Positions 24,236-32,332 of a stretch of DNA of 64,000 bases are shown one piece after another. Origin of the DNA: Lachnospiraceae bacterium (lineage in GTDB: Bacteria; Bacillota; Clostridia; Lachnospirales; Lachnospiraceae). Both the position numbers and the translations under genes were made by a program. The stretch's first letter is position 1; each line of letters starts with the position of its first letter. The notes below the pieces were generated by a model. That model saw nothing but the letters and a program-made list of their open reading frames with translations, made no database searches and was not told the DNA's origin. Location: assembly GCA_902363445.1 (NCBI GenBank), contig CABJAB010000007.1, positions 81,938-145,937 of the forward strand. The letters are read 5' to 3'.

Positions 24236-26182
24236 TTATTTGTTGGTAATCGTCTTAAAAGGTTTAAATTCCCGGCCGGAGCCTGAGAAATATCTGCTGA
24301 ACATTTCATAATACTCCAGACGGAGTACGTGGATGCCGACAATCAGGCCTTCCATGCCGGCCACGAAGATATTGCCGATGACGACCACAGGCCAGTTGGG
24401 GCTTCCCCCGTTTTCCGCGCCCGCCAGCATCAGCACGACCTGCATCATCCCCGCGTGGCTCAGGGCAAACGCCCCGATACGTACAAAGGAAATGGTGTTG
24501 GTGAGATAGCTTAACACTACTTCAAATAGCTCAAATATGGACTGTACCAGGTACATGACCGGGCCTCCGGGAAGCGTTTCCTTTTTCCGCTCCAGGAGAT
24601 TTATGATAGGCTCCTTGAACAAAAGAAGGACAAGCGGAACAACGAAGGCGATCATCAGGATGATGGTCGCGGGCAGCGCATGGCCGCTCATGTACAGGAC
24701 GATGGTCGCCACGGCGGAGCCGTAGAAAATGATGCCCAGAACGCCGTTGGTATCAAAGACGATTTTTCCAATGTCGCGGGATTTGATGCCGTTATAGATG
24801 TTGAACAGCATGGAAACCAGGATGAGGCCCATGCCCAGCGCGACACTGACCACCAGGACTACATTCAGGTTCCCTACCACAGGAAGAGTCATGGTAGCTT
24901 TCATCGGCGTCAGCCAAAGAGGCTCTATGACATTTTCAAATCCAAAGAAGCTGCCGTACAGGACGCCGAATATGGTAGAGAAAATACCGGCCATTGAGAT
25001 GACGGCGGCCAGATTGGACTTTTTAAAGCGGTAGATCAGGAATCCGCCCACGATCAGGCAGAGGCCCTGTCCCGCGTCTCCGAACATGGCCCCGAATATG
25101 AACGCATAAGTCAGCGCCACAAAAATGGTAGGGTCAAATTCATTGTAAGCGGGCATGCCGTACATCCGGATGAACATCTCAAACGGACGGAACAGCTTTG
25201 GATTCTTAAGCTTCGTGGGAGGCGTTCGGAAATGCTCGCTCTCCTTAGGCTGTTCGTCCTCCAGGACACAATAGAGATCCGGGTCATGCTCCCGGACTTC
25301 CTTTAAAAAGGCCAGAGCGTCCTTGCTCGTCATCCATCCGCAGAGGATGAAGAACATGTTGTGTCCGGCTCTCGTACATGCCGCCATCTTCCGGATATCA
25401 AAGGTGGAGATCAGAGAATCCATTTTTTCCTTTGCGGAGATCAGCTCCTGATAATGAGAATCCAGAAGAGCGGCCAATTCCTTTTTGCAGGCGGCGGCCG
25501 CCTCTTCATTTTCTTTTATCAGACGTTCATAGTCCGAACAGATTTCCTGAGGAGTCCCTGTGTATTTTTCGGACAGAAAGGTGCTTTCAAAATGAAGAGA
25601 AGAATAAATGGTGTCGATCTTGTCGAATTCTGACTGAGGTACAAAGAAAATACCCCATACATACGCGCTGTCGCTGTAGCAGGGATAGAAAATCGTATCC
25701 AGGTCATCATAGACGAACTGCTTGAACGTGCGGTAATCGGCCATTGCAAACCGGCCGAAGCGGAACTTGGTGAAGCTGAACTTTAAGATATCCTCGATAT
25801 TGAAATCCAATCCGCGGAAAGGCAGGACCGTTTCGTATTGGGCCTTCAGGTCCTTTCCCTCATTTTCCAGTTGGATCTTCCGGTCCCGGATGGAAGAAGC
25901 CTCCGCATCCAGATTCTCAATGATGCAGACGGCCTTTTCCCTGGACAGGGAGATTGGAGCGGCGTTTCCTTTTTCCGGAATCTCCAGGAGCAGGGCGTGC
26001 GCTTTGTCGCGCAGGCTCTTGTAAGGATTGGGTTCAATGAAAGGAGTCAGCTCTTTTACCGTTTTCAGCTCCGAGAGGGCGTTTTCCAGGTGCATTTCAT
26101 ATTTTGACAGGTATTGCTCTGTCACCCGGTCAATCTGCTCTTTCGGGCCGGTGATACTCAGAAATTTCATTTTTTCTATCAT
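24236..26182 (-). CDS. ntpI: V/A-type ATP synthase subunit I (a-subunit)
   Basis: This 648-residue stator subunit forms the ion half-channels. Residues 1-330 are a cytoplasmic coiled-coil arm (MIEKMKFLSITGPKEQIDRVTEQYL onward) that binds the peripheral stalks. Residues about 350-640 contain seven to eight membrane helices, with FGAMFGDAGQGLCLIVGG and the essential-Arg helix in NTISFVRIGAFALSHAGMMQVVLML. The ATG at 26182 has AAGGAGG 13-19 bases upstream. The open frame extends upstream only into the end of subunit C, so this start is preferred. Confidence 0.95.
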   Translation of the reverse strand: MIEKMKFLSITGPKEQIDRVTEQYLSKYEMHLENALSELKTVKELTPFIEPNPYKSLRDKAHALLLEIPEKGNAAPISLSREKAVCIIENLDAEASSIRDRKIQLENEGKDLKAQYETVLPFRGLDFNIEDILKFSFTKFRFGRFAMADYRTFKQFVYDDLDTIFYPCYSDSAYVWGIFFVPQSEFDKIDTIYSSLHFESTFLSEKYTGTPQEICSDYERLIKENEEAAAACKKELAALLDSHYQELISAKEKMDSLISTFDIRKMAACTRAGHNMFFILCGWMTSKDALAFLKEVREHDPDLYCVLEDEQPKESEHFRTPPTKLKNPKLFRPFEMFIRMYGMPAYNEFDPTIFVALTYAFIFGAMFGDAGQGLCLIVGGFLIYRFKKSNLAAVISMAGIFSTIFGVLYGSFFGFENVIEPLWLTPMKATMTLPVVGNLNVVLVVSVALGMGLILVSMLFNIYNGIKSRDIGKIVFDTNGVLGIIFYGSAVATIVLYMSGHALPATIILMIAFVVPLVLLLFKEPIINLLERKKETLPGGPVMYLVQSIFELFEVVLSYLTNTISFVRIGAFALSHAGMMQVVLMLAGAENGGSPNWPVVVIGNIFVAGMEGLIVGIHVLRLEYYEMFSRYFSGSGREFKPFKTITNK

Positions 26183-26198
26183 TTCTGTGTGCCCCTCC

Positions 26199-27245
26199 TT
26201 AAAGTTGATTGATTTGCTGTAGTATGATATCAGGATCCAGATGATACCGGATGCCTTCAATGGCGGTGGTTATGTTTTCCACTTCCTGTTCCTTATTGCA
26301 GAGATAAGCGTTTAAAGTGGCGATAGAATAAGGATCCTTCTGGCTCTGGCGTTTGTAGATTTTGTCCAGGATCAGACGGAAGCTGTCTTCCAATGATATG
26401 TTGTCCCGAGCCCAGTATTCCTCCATGGTCTTATATCTCGTCTCCCGAAGGGCCGAAAAGAACAGGTCCAGGCTCTCCGCTTCCACCAACGCTTTCAGCT
26501 GTTCCGTCCTCAGCTTGTAGGTGATGGGGATCAAAAGCCCATAGACCTCTGCGCTGCTCAAGCTGTAATATTTCTTGGAGCGGTATATCCACTGGATATT
26601 CAGCATATCCAGGCGGCTGCCGAAAGAGAGCAGCACTTCCTTCTGCTCATCGGATTTCAGGTACTTCTTCAGGTTGCTCCAGGACTTGCGGAAATAGTAT
26701 AAATCCAGATGGTTCTCATAGTCGAACAGAGTTGCGTTCCCCGTGCGTTCCACTTCCGAAAATACCTTGTAATATTCGGAATCCTTCAGGCAGGAAAGAA
26801 AATCAGCCATGGAATTGGCGTGGGCGGCCGCTTCGATGTCAAACTTGGAATGTTTGTCAAAGAAGGGTTTGAACAGAGATACGTCGTAGAATAAATGTGT
26901 GTCGGAGAATACGGACCGGAGACAGGTCTTCAGCGCGGAGATTTCATAGTTCAGGAAGTACAAGTCCAGGAACTTCCTCTGCCGCAGGTTGGAGAAGCCA
27001 TAGAGCTTTCCATAATCCTCATACAGGGAATAATGAAGGAGCCCTTCCAGCTCTGTCCGGTGCAGGTCTTCGGTCCCCACGCTGATGAACAGCTTTTCGT
27101 AGGTGGGGCACCGGCGCAGATAGGCATCGGCCTCATAGACGCTCCGGAGGTTGCATAGATCCTGATAATTTTCCTTTTTCAGAAGTCTGCTTTGCATGGC
27201 CCGTATCTTGGTGGTGATGCCGCTGTAGGCAAATAGGTTTCCCAT
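26199..27245 (-). CDS. ntpC: V/A-type ATP synthase subunit C (d-subunit)
   Basis: This 348-residue all-helical funnel protein sits on the K ring and links it to the central stalk. It starts MGNLFAYSGITTKIRAMQSRLLKKENY and carries the repeated helical motifs typical of the family, such as DLCNLRSVYEADAYLRRCPTYE and FSNLRQRKFLDLYFLNYEISALKTCLR. The ATG is preceded by a GGAG site overlapping the end of the G/H-like gene, whose stop lies only six bases away. A 16-base gap separates it from subunit I. Confidence 0.93.
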   Translation of the reverse strand: MGNLFAYSGITTKIRAMQSRLLKKENYQDLCNLRSVYEADAYLRRCPTYEKLFISVGTEDLHRTELEGLLHYSLYEDYGKLYGFSNLRQRKFLDLYFLNYEISALKTCLRSVFSDTHLFYDVSLFKPFFDKHSKFDIEAAAHANSMADFLSCLKDSEYYKVFSEVERTGNATLFDYENHLDLYYFRKSWSNLKKYLKSDEQKEVLLSFGSRLDMLNIQWIYRSKKYYSLSSAEVYGLLIPITYKLRTEQLKALVEAESLDLFFSALRETRYKTMEEYWARDNISLEDSFRLILDKIYKRQSQKDPYSIATLNAYLCNKEQEVENITTAIEGIRYHLDPDIILQQINQL

Positions 27246-27251
27246 GCAAAA

Positions 27252-27563
27252 TCACTCCTTGGTCATATTGATGATGATCTGTTTAACATAAGCTGCATGA
27301 TGCTCCCGATAGGATTCCCGGAGGTTCGCAATATGTTTTTTAGTCTGCTCTTCCAGGGCCTTTACGTCAGCCTCTGTCTGGGCATTGAATTCCGCCCGTT
27401 TTTTCTCCAGGATATCTTTGGTACGGATGTCTGTATTCCGGTCAAAATCATCGGCCTTCTGCTTCATCGTCCCCGCGTAAGCCGCCTTTTTCTGAGCGGC
27501 CTCTTCCAGTATGGCCGAGGCCGTCGCTTCGATATCCGCGATCTTGGTTAATATTGGATTCAT
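27252..27563 (-). CDS. V/A-type ATP synthase peripheral-stalk subunit (G/H-like)
   Basis: This 103-residue, highly charged coiled-coil protein has an Ala/Glu/Lys heptad pattern from IADIEATASAILEEAAQKK to EALEEQTKKHIANLRESY-like helices. Its length, composition and position as first gene of the operon match the subunit G/H (AhaH, NtpF) that pairs with subunit E in the peripheral stalk. The chosen start at 27563 has AAGGAGGGAAACT directly upstream; seven further in-frame codons upstream overlap that site and are unlikely to be translated. A clear promoter could not be picked in the region before it. The best -10 candidate is CATAAT on the minus strand at 27604-27609. Confidence 0.85.
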   Translation of the reverse strand: MNPILTKIADIEATASAILEEAAQKKAAYAGTMKQKADDFDRNTDIRTKDILEKKRAEFNAQTEADVKALEEQTKKHIANLRESYREHHAAYVKQIIINMTKE

Positions 27564-27780
27564 AGTTTCCCTCCTTTGCTGCATGGAGAATCAGTTTGCA
27601 TCTATTATGGCACTGGGCACTGAAAAATACCATAGTAATATCGGCGAAAAATGTATTGCGCGCGGTACGCAATTTTGTATAATCACACAAGAGTCCTGAA
27701 GAAATCCCGGTAGTGAAAGAAAACAGAATATGCTATAATATCCTGGAAGGCTGAGACATGCTGAACAGGAAAGGCATAAG

Positions 27781-28479
27781 GTGGAAGAAATGGGACAAAA
27801 TGGGAGATACTATAAAGGGGTCATTTTCGATCTGGACGGGACCCTTATCAATACGTTAGATGATCTGGCGGACAGTGTCAATGAGGCGCTGGCCGGGATG
27901 GGATACCCGGTCTGGCCGGCAGAGGCTTACCGCCTGAAGGTGGGAAGAGGCTTCCGGAATCTGATGGAGAACAGTGTGCCGGAAGCGGTGAGGACAGACG
28001 ATGCCGTCATTGATGAGATGCTGAGCAGATTCCTGGAAGCATATGACAGAAGGTATCTGGAAAAGAGCAGGCCTTATGAAGGGATCGACGGGCTTCTTGA
28101 CTGTCTGGTATCAGAAGGCGTTCAGATAGCGGTCAATTCCAATAAACGTACCGATTATACGGAAAAGCTCATTCAGAAGTTTTTTGCGAGGATTCCTTTT
28201 GTTGGAGTTTTCGGGGAACGGAGAGGGGTGCCGAAGAAGCCGGACCCGGCTTCAGCCCTGGAGCTCTGCGGGATCATGGGGCTGGCTCCCGGTGACGTAC
28301 TCTATATAGGGGACTCCAAGACAGATATCCAGACGGGAAAGAATGCGTCCATGGATACAGTCGGAGTGACCTGGGGATTTCGCGGATATGAAGAGCTTCA
28401 TGAGAACGGAGCCGCTTATATTGCCCGGACGGCGGAGGACATCCACAAGGCCGTACAGGGATTATTTAGGAAAAATTAA
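27781..28479 (+). CDS. HAD-family hydrolase, phosphoglycolate phosphatase-like
   Basis: This 232-residue phosphatase has all HAD motifs: motif I D17-L-D19-G-T (VIFDLDGTLINT), motif II Asn/Ser in IAVNSNK, motif III Lys in GVPKKPDP and motif IV in GDSKTDIQTG. The cap domain (about 30-100) is of the C1 helical Gph type. Substrates of such enzymes include phosphoglycolate, sugar phosphates and pyrophosphate; the sequence does not choose between them. GTG at 27781 follows AGGAAAGG by eight bases; ATG at 27790 is an alternative. TATAAT elements occur upstream (27734-27739, and one just after 27673 next to an ATTGCG/CGCAAT inverted repeat at 27655-27673). It is divergent from the V-ATPase operon. 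Confidence 0.9.
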   Translation: MEEMGQNGRYYKGVIFDLDGTLINTLDDLADSVNEALAGMGYPVWPAEAYRLKVGRGFRNLMENSVPEAVRTDDAVIDEMLSRFLEAYDRRYLEKSRPYEGIDGLLDCLVSEGVQIAVNSNKRTDYTEKLIQKFFARIPFVGVFGERRGVPKKPDPASALELCGIMGLAPGDVLYIGDSKTDIQTGKNASMDTVGVTWGFRGYEELHENGAAYIARTAEDIHKAVQGLFRKN

Positions 28480-28619
28480 GAAAATCTCCTGCGGATATTT
28501 GGATTATCCTGCTATGATGATTAAGATATGGAGTTTTATGGCGCGGAGGGTTTTACGGATATCCGGCGGAAGCAGACAGATAAAGGAAAAGACGGATAAA
28601 AAAACAGGAGGAGTATGAA

Positions 28620-29321
28620 ATGGATGAAACGACTGTACTGGTGTGCGATGACGACAGGGAGATAGTGGAAGCGATAGATATTTATCTGAGGCAGGAGGGG
28701 TACCGGGTGCTGAAAGCCTATGATGGTGAGGAAGCTATACGCCTGTTGTCGGAAAACAAAGTTGAGCTGCTTTTGATCGACGTGATGATGCCGAAGCTGG
28801 ACGGTATCAGGGCCACGCTTAAGGTCCGGGAGACAAGCAGCGTGCCGATCATCATCCTGTCGGCGAAATCGGAGGATGTGGATAAGATCCTGGGCCTTAA
28901 TATCGGCGCAGATGATTATATCACAAAGCCGTTCAATCCCCTGGAGCTGGTGGCCAGGGTGAAGTCCCATATCCGGCGTTATACGAAGCTGGGGACTATG
29001 GCCATGGAGGCGGGGGATACCATTCATAAAACGGGCGGGCTCTGCATCAACGATGATACAAAGGAAGTGACATTGGACGGAGAGCCGGTGAAACTCACCC
29101 CGATGGAATATAATATCCTTCGTTTTCTGGTTATGAATGCCGGAAAGGTGTTCTCCATAGAGCAGATTTATGAGAATATCTGGAACGAGGAGGCCATCGG
29201 AGTGGACAATACTGTGGCCGTGCACATCAGGCATATCAGGGAGAAAATAGAGATCAATCCGAAGAACCCTACCTATTTAAAGGTAGTATGGGGAGTAGGA
29301 TATAAAGTAGAAAAGCTATAA
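28620..29321 (+). CDS. OmpR-family response regulator (VanR/PhoP-like)
   Basis: This 233-residue regulator has a receiver domain with acidic pocket C-D10-D11-D12, phospho-acceptor D54 (LLIDVMMP) and the conserved Lys in ITKPFNPLEL. A winged-helix DNA-binding domain (about 130-230) includes VDNTVAVHIRHIREKIE and WGVGYK. An AGGAGG site lies about nine bases before the ATG. The large sensor kinase begins 29 bases downstream, making a cognate pair in one operon. It is one of two regulators in this window that could bind the TTAAG-type boxes at 15872 and 41282. Confidence 0.95.
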   Translation: MDETTVLVCDDDREIVEAIDIYLRQEGYRVLKAYDGEEAIRLLSENKVELLLIDVMMPKLDGIRATLKVRETSSVPIIILSAKSEDVDKILGLNIGADDYITKPFNPLELVARVKSHIRRYTKLGTMAMEAGDTIHKTGGLCINDDTKEVTLDGEPVKLTPMEYNILRFLVMNAGKVFSIEQIYENIWNEEAIGVDNTVAVHIRHIREKIEINPKNPTYLKVVWGVGYKVEKL

Positions 29322-29350
29322 CAGACGGGAAATTCAGGAGGAGGTCCGCC

Positions 29351-32257
29351 GTGAAGATCAGGAAATATACGCGGAAAAAGAAAGTATGGGCATTGTTTTT
29401 GTTTATTTTATTCATAAGCATTACGCTGGCCGGCGGCCTGGGCCTTTACTATGTGAATAACTTCGGGAATTTCCTGTACAGCAAAACGGAGCTTTTGAAA
29501 AACGGAAGGTTTGAAGACACGGAAACCCTGGAGCGGAAGATTCTGGATGATACGGAAGCTATTTTTCAATATGTGGTGCTGGCGCGCCTGTTTGGAGATG
29601 AGGATGAGCTCAACCGGACGGCGCCTCTTTACGTGGTCAGCATCAATGGCACCCAGTATAATCTGTGCCTGGAGGATTTGTCCAGGATCAACCAGGTTCT
29701 GAAGGGGAACGATGCCGGCGATGCTGAATCGATGAAAATACGGTCCTATTCCGCGGGCGAGGAAGGTTCGGAGACAACAGACGCATACCAGAACCTGGAA
29801 GAGAGCTCCTGGTCTGACGCGGAGCGGTCCGATTATCTGAACCAGTTCGCGGAGCTTTATGGGATAACCTATGAAACCGATTCCGGAGACTGGTATGATA
29901 TTTCCGATGAAGGAAAAGAAGCCATTATCAAAGAAAATAACTGGGAAGATGAATATAAACAGAATACATGGCCGGTGCGGGTAGAGCTGGTGAGCTCCGC
30001 AGAGATCCTGATCTATGAGGGGCAGAGGTGCGAGCTGGTTCATGACTACATGCAGCAAAAAGAGGTCAATGAAACCGTGGATCTGCAGTCTCTGTATGAC
30101 AGGGGTGAGCAGCTTCTGAGCAATTATTATGATCTGAAAAACCGTCTGGATGGAGAAGAGACTAACCTCCGTTATATCGTATATGAAACGAGCTCCGGCC
30201 TTATGGAAACCAATGATTCCTCCATGAGGGAGGAGACCATCCGGGGACTGGAAAAGTATATTTCCTATGACAACAGTACTCACAGAATCCGGAATAATTT
30301 TACAAAAACGGATATTAAATACTGGAATCTGGACGATATGGCGTCGACTCTGGTAGGGGTGGACTCCGGTGCGTCCTTTACCGTAGGGCTGGACACCCGG
30401 TATCTGATACAGGATGAGTATAAGCAGATATCCGACGGATTCCGCCAGTGCCGTCCTATCCTGATGGCTTCTCTGCCTGCGATCATCGCAGGCATGCTGG
30501 GAAGCATACTGGCTTTTATTTATCTGCTGGCGTCGGTGGGACACAGAGAGGACTATGATGAGATTTGGCTGGATAAGTTTGACAGGTGGGCCACGGAACC
30601 GGCGGCGGTCACGATCTTAGGCGGGATTTTCGTCTTTATTATTCTGTGTGCATTTTTGGCGGACTTTTTTGCAAAGAATTTCTTTACCTCCAGCCTGATC
30701 TATACGGTCATGCAGGTGATTTCTGTCATTGTCTCCGCCATCATTGCGCTGATAGGTTTTTTCAGTCTGGTGAAAAGACTGAAAGCGGGAGTACTGTGGA
30801 AAAACAGCCTGCTTCGGAAACTGTTCGTGAAACTGGGAAGCTGGATCATGGCCATGGTGAGGAACTGGCCGACCAGCGGGAAAGTGACGGCGATCATATT
30901 TGTGTACTGGGTCATAACGATTCCGCTGTGTATGTTCATTACGATCAACCGGTTCTGGGGCTCCCTGTTTTTGTACATGCTGGGAATCATCGTATTCGTG
31001 GGAGTGCAGCTGACGGCAGCAGGCATTATCCTCTGGGCAGTGATAAAAAGAAAGAAGATCCTGGAAGGTGTGGAGATGATCTCCGCCGGAGACCTGGAAT
31101 ACGTCATTGACGATGAGGGAATGTTCGCGGACGACAAGAAGCTGGTGAACTGCATAAACCATATCGGGGCGGGACTTCAGGACGCGGTGAGTACTGCGGT
31201 ACAAAGCGAGCGCATGAAGGCGGATCTGATCACGAATGTGTCCCATGACATCAAGACGCCCCTGACCTCCATCATCAATTATGTGGATCTGATGAAACGG
31301 GAGAACATCGAGAACGAGACGGTGAAACGGTATCTGGAGGTGCTGGAGCAGAAATCCCAGAGACTTAAGAACCTTACGGAGGATCTGGTGGAAGCGTCCA
31401 GGGCCAGCTCCGGGAACATCAACCTGCAGATGGAGAGAATCAACTTCGTGGAGCTGGTAAAGCAGGCCTGCGGAGAATTTTCCGAGAAGTTTGAAGAGAG
31501 GGAGCTGATTCCCGTTGTCATGCTTCCGGAGCATTCTGTCCATGTGATCGCCGATGGGCGGAGACTGTGGAGGATTTTAGAGAATCTGTTTCAGAATACG
31601 AAGAAGTATGCGATGCCCCATACCAGAGTATATGTGAGCGTAGAGGAGCAGGATGGCTTCGCCTGCTTTACGATAAAGAATATTTCGGAGTCACCGCTGA
31701 ACATCACCGCGGAGGAGCTCACGGAACGTTTTACAAGAGGGGATGCGTCCCGGACCACGGAAGGCAGCGGCCTGGGCCTTTCCATTGCCAAAAGCCTCAC
31801 GGAGGTCCAGGGGGGTATCTTCGAGATTTATCTGAACGGGGACTTGTTCCAGGCGACGGTACAGTTTGAGATTTCAGAAGAAGAGCCGGAGGAGGTTCTG
31901 GCTGAAGAAAACGGGGAAGATGATCAGCTTCCGGCAGCAGGAGATGAAAGCGGGGCGGACGGAGATGCCGCCGGAGAAAGTCGTTTGGAAGAAAAAACGA
32001 GAAAGCTCAGACTCAAAAGAAAGATTCGGGGGAAGGGCCGGAAACGGACGGAAAACCTTCCGGATGAAGATACGGAGGAAGATATCCAGATGCAGGACAC
32101 GCCGGACCAGGAGACGGGGACGGCTGAAATCCCGGAGGAAATGATAGGAAAAAGTTCGGAAGCTGAAAAGGAGGCGGAAGAGGCGCTGGTAAAGGAAGCA
32201 CTGGAGGAACTGCGAAAGAGCGGCCTTTTAAAAGAAGAGGAATTCACCAGGCACTGA
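29351..32257 (+). CDS. Large membrane sensor histidine kinase with charged C-terminal tail
   Basis: This 968-residue kinase begins at GTG with AGGAGG upstream. Order of parts: membrane helix 13-36; an extracytoplasmic sensor of about 320 residues with many acidic and Tyr residues; a membrane helix near 370-392; further membrane helices near 415-435, 445-470, 510-530 and 540-565; a linker/HAMP-like region (VEMISAGDLEYVIDDEG); HisKA with phospho-acceptor His632 (NVSHDIKTPL); and HATPase_c to about 845, with N-box ENLFQNTKKYA and G-box TEGSGLGLSIAKSL. The last 115 residues are an unusual Glu/Lys/Arg-rich low-complexity tail. The signal is unknown. Confidence 0.93.
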   Translation: MKIRKYTRKKKVWALFLFILFISITLAGGLGLYYVNNFGNFLYSKTELLKNGRFEDTETLERKILDDTEAIFQYVVLARLFGDEDELNRTAPLYVVSINGTQYNLCLEDLSRINQVLKGNDAGDAESMKIRSYSAGEEGSETTDAYQNLEESSWSDAERSDYLNQFAELYGITYETDSGDWYDISDEGKEAIIKENNWEDEYKQNTWPVRVELVSSAEILIYEGQRCELVHDYMQQKEVNETVDLQSLYDRGEQLLSNYYDLKNRLDGEETNLRYIVYETSSGLMETNDSSMREETIRGLEKYISYDNSTHRIRNNFTKTDIKYWNLDDMASTLVGVDSGASFTVGLDTRYLIQDEYKQISDGFRQCRPILMASLPAIIAGMLGSILAFIYLLASVGHREDYDEIWLDKFDRWATEPAAVTILGGIFVFIILCAFLADFFAKNFFTSSLIYTVMQVISVIVSAIIALIGFFSLVKRLKAGVLWKNSLLRKLFVKLGSWIMAMVRNWPTSGKVTAIIFVYWVITIPLCMFITINRFWGSLFLYMLGIIVFVGVQLTAAGIILWAVIKRKKILEGVEMISAGDLEYVIDDEGMFADDKKLVNCINHIGAGLQDAVSTAVQSERMKADLITNVSHDIKTPLTSIINYVDLMKRENIENETVKRYLEVLEQKSQRLKNLTEDLVEASRASSGNINLQMERINFVELVKQACGEFSEKFEERELIPVVMLPEHSVHVIADGRRLWRILENLFQNTKKYAMPHTRVYVSVEEQDGFACFTIKNISESPLNITAEELTERFTRGDASRTTEGSGLGLSIAKSLTEVQGGIFEIYLNGDLFQATVQFEISEEEPEEVLAEENGEDDQLPAAGDESGADGDAAGESRLEEKTRKLRLKRKIRGKGRKRTENLPDEDTEEDIQMQDTPDQETGTAEIPEEMIGKSSEAEKEAEEALVKEALEELRKSGLLKEEEFTRH

Positions 32258-32269
32258 AGACGATTACAC

Positions 32270-32298
32270 TTGACTTGAAGTGGAAATTCCACGATAAT
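32270..32298 (+). promoter_or_regulatory. Promoter of the hydratase gene with an inverted-repeat operator
   Basis: A -35 TTGACT (32270-32275) and a -10 GATAAT (32293-32298) are spaced 17 bp apart. The spacer ends in a perfect inverted repeat GTGGAA-A-TTCCAC (32280-32292) directly against the -10, which suggests a repressor site. The region follows the kinase stop by 12 bases. Confidence 0.6.
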
Positions 32299-32332
32299 GG
32301 GGGAGAAAGACAGTGAGTAAGGAGGATGAACC

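Noticed and set aside
28465-28490. A possible third TTAAG-type box before the response regulator at 28620
   Set aside because: The half-sites TTAGG and TTAAG are only 10 bp apart and one is mismatched, so it does not fit the 11-bp pattern.
30586-31110. Open frame inside the large kinase gene
   Set aside because: Shadow frame without a ribosome-binding site; the kinase motifs in the main frame are complete.
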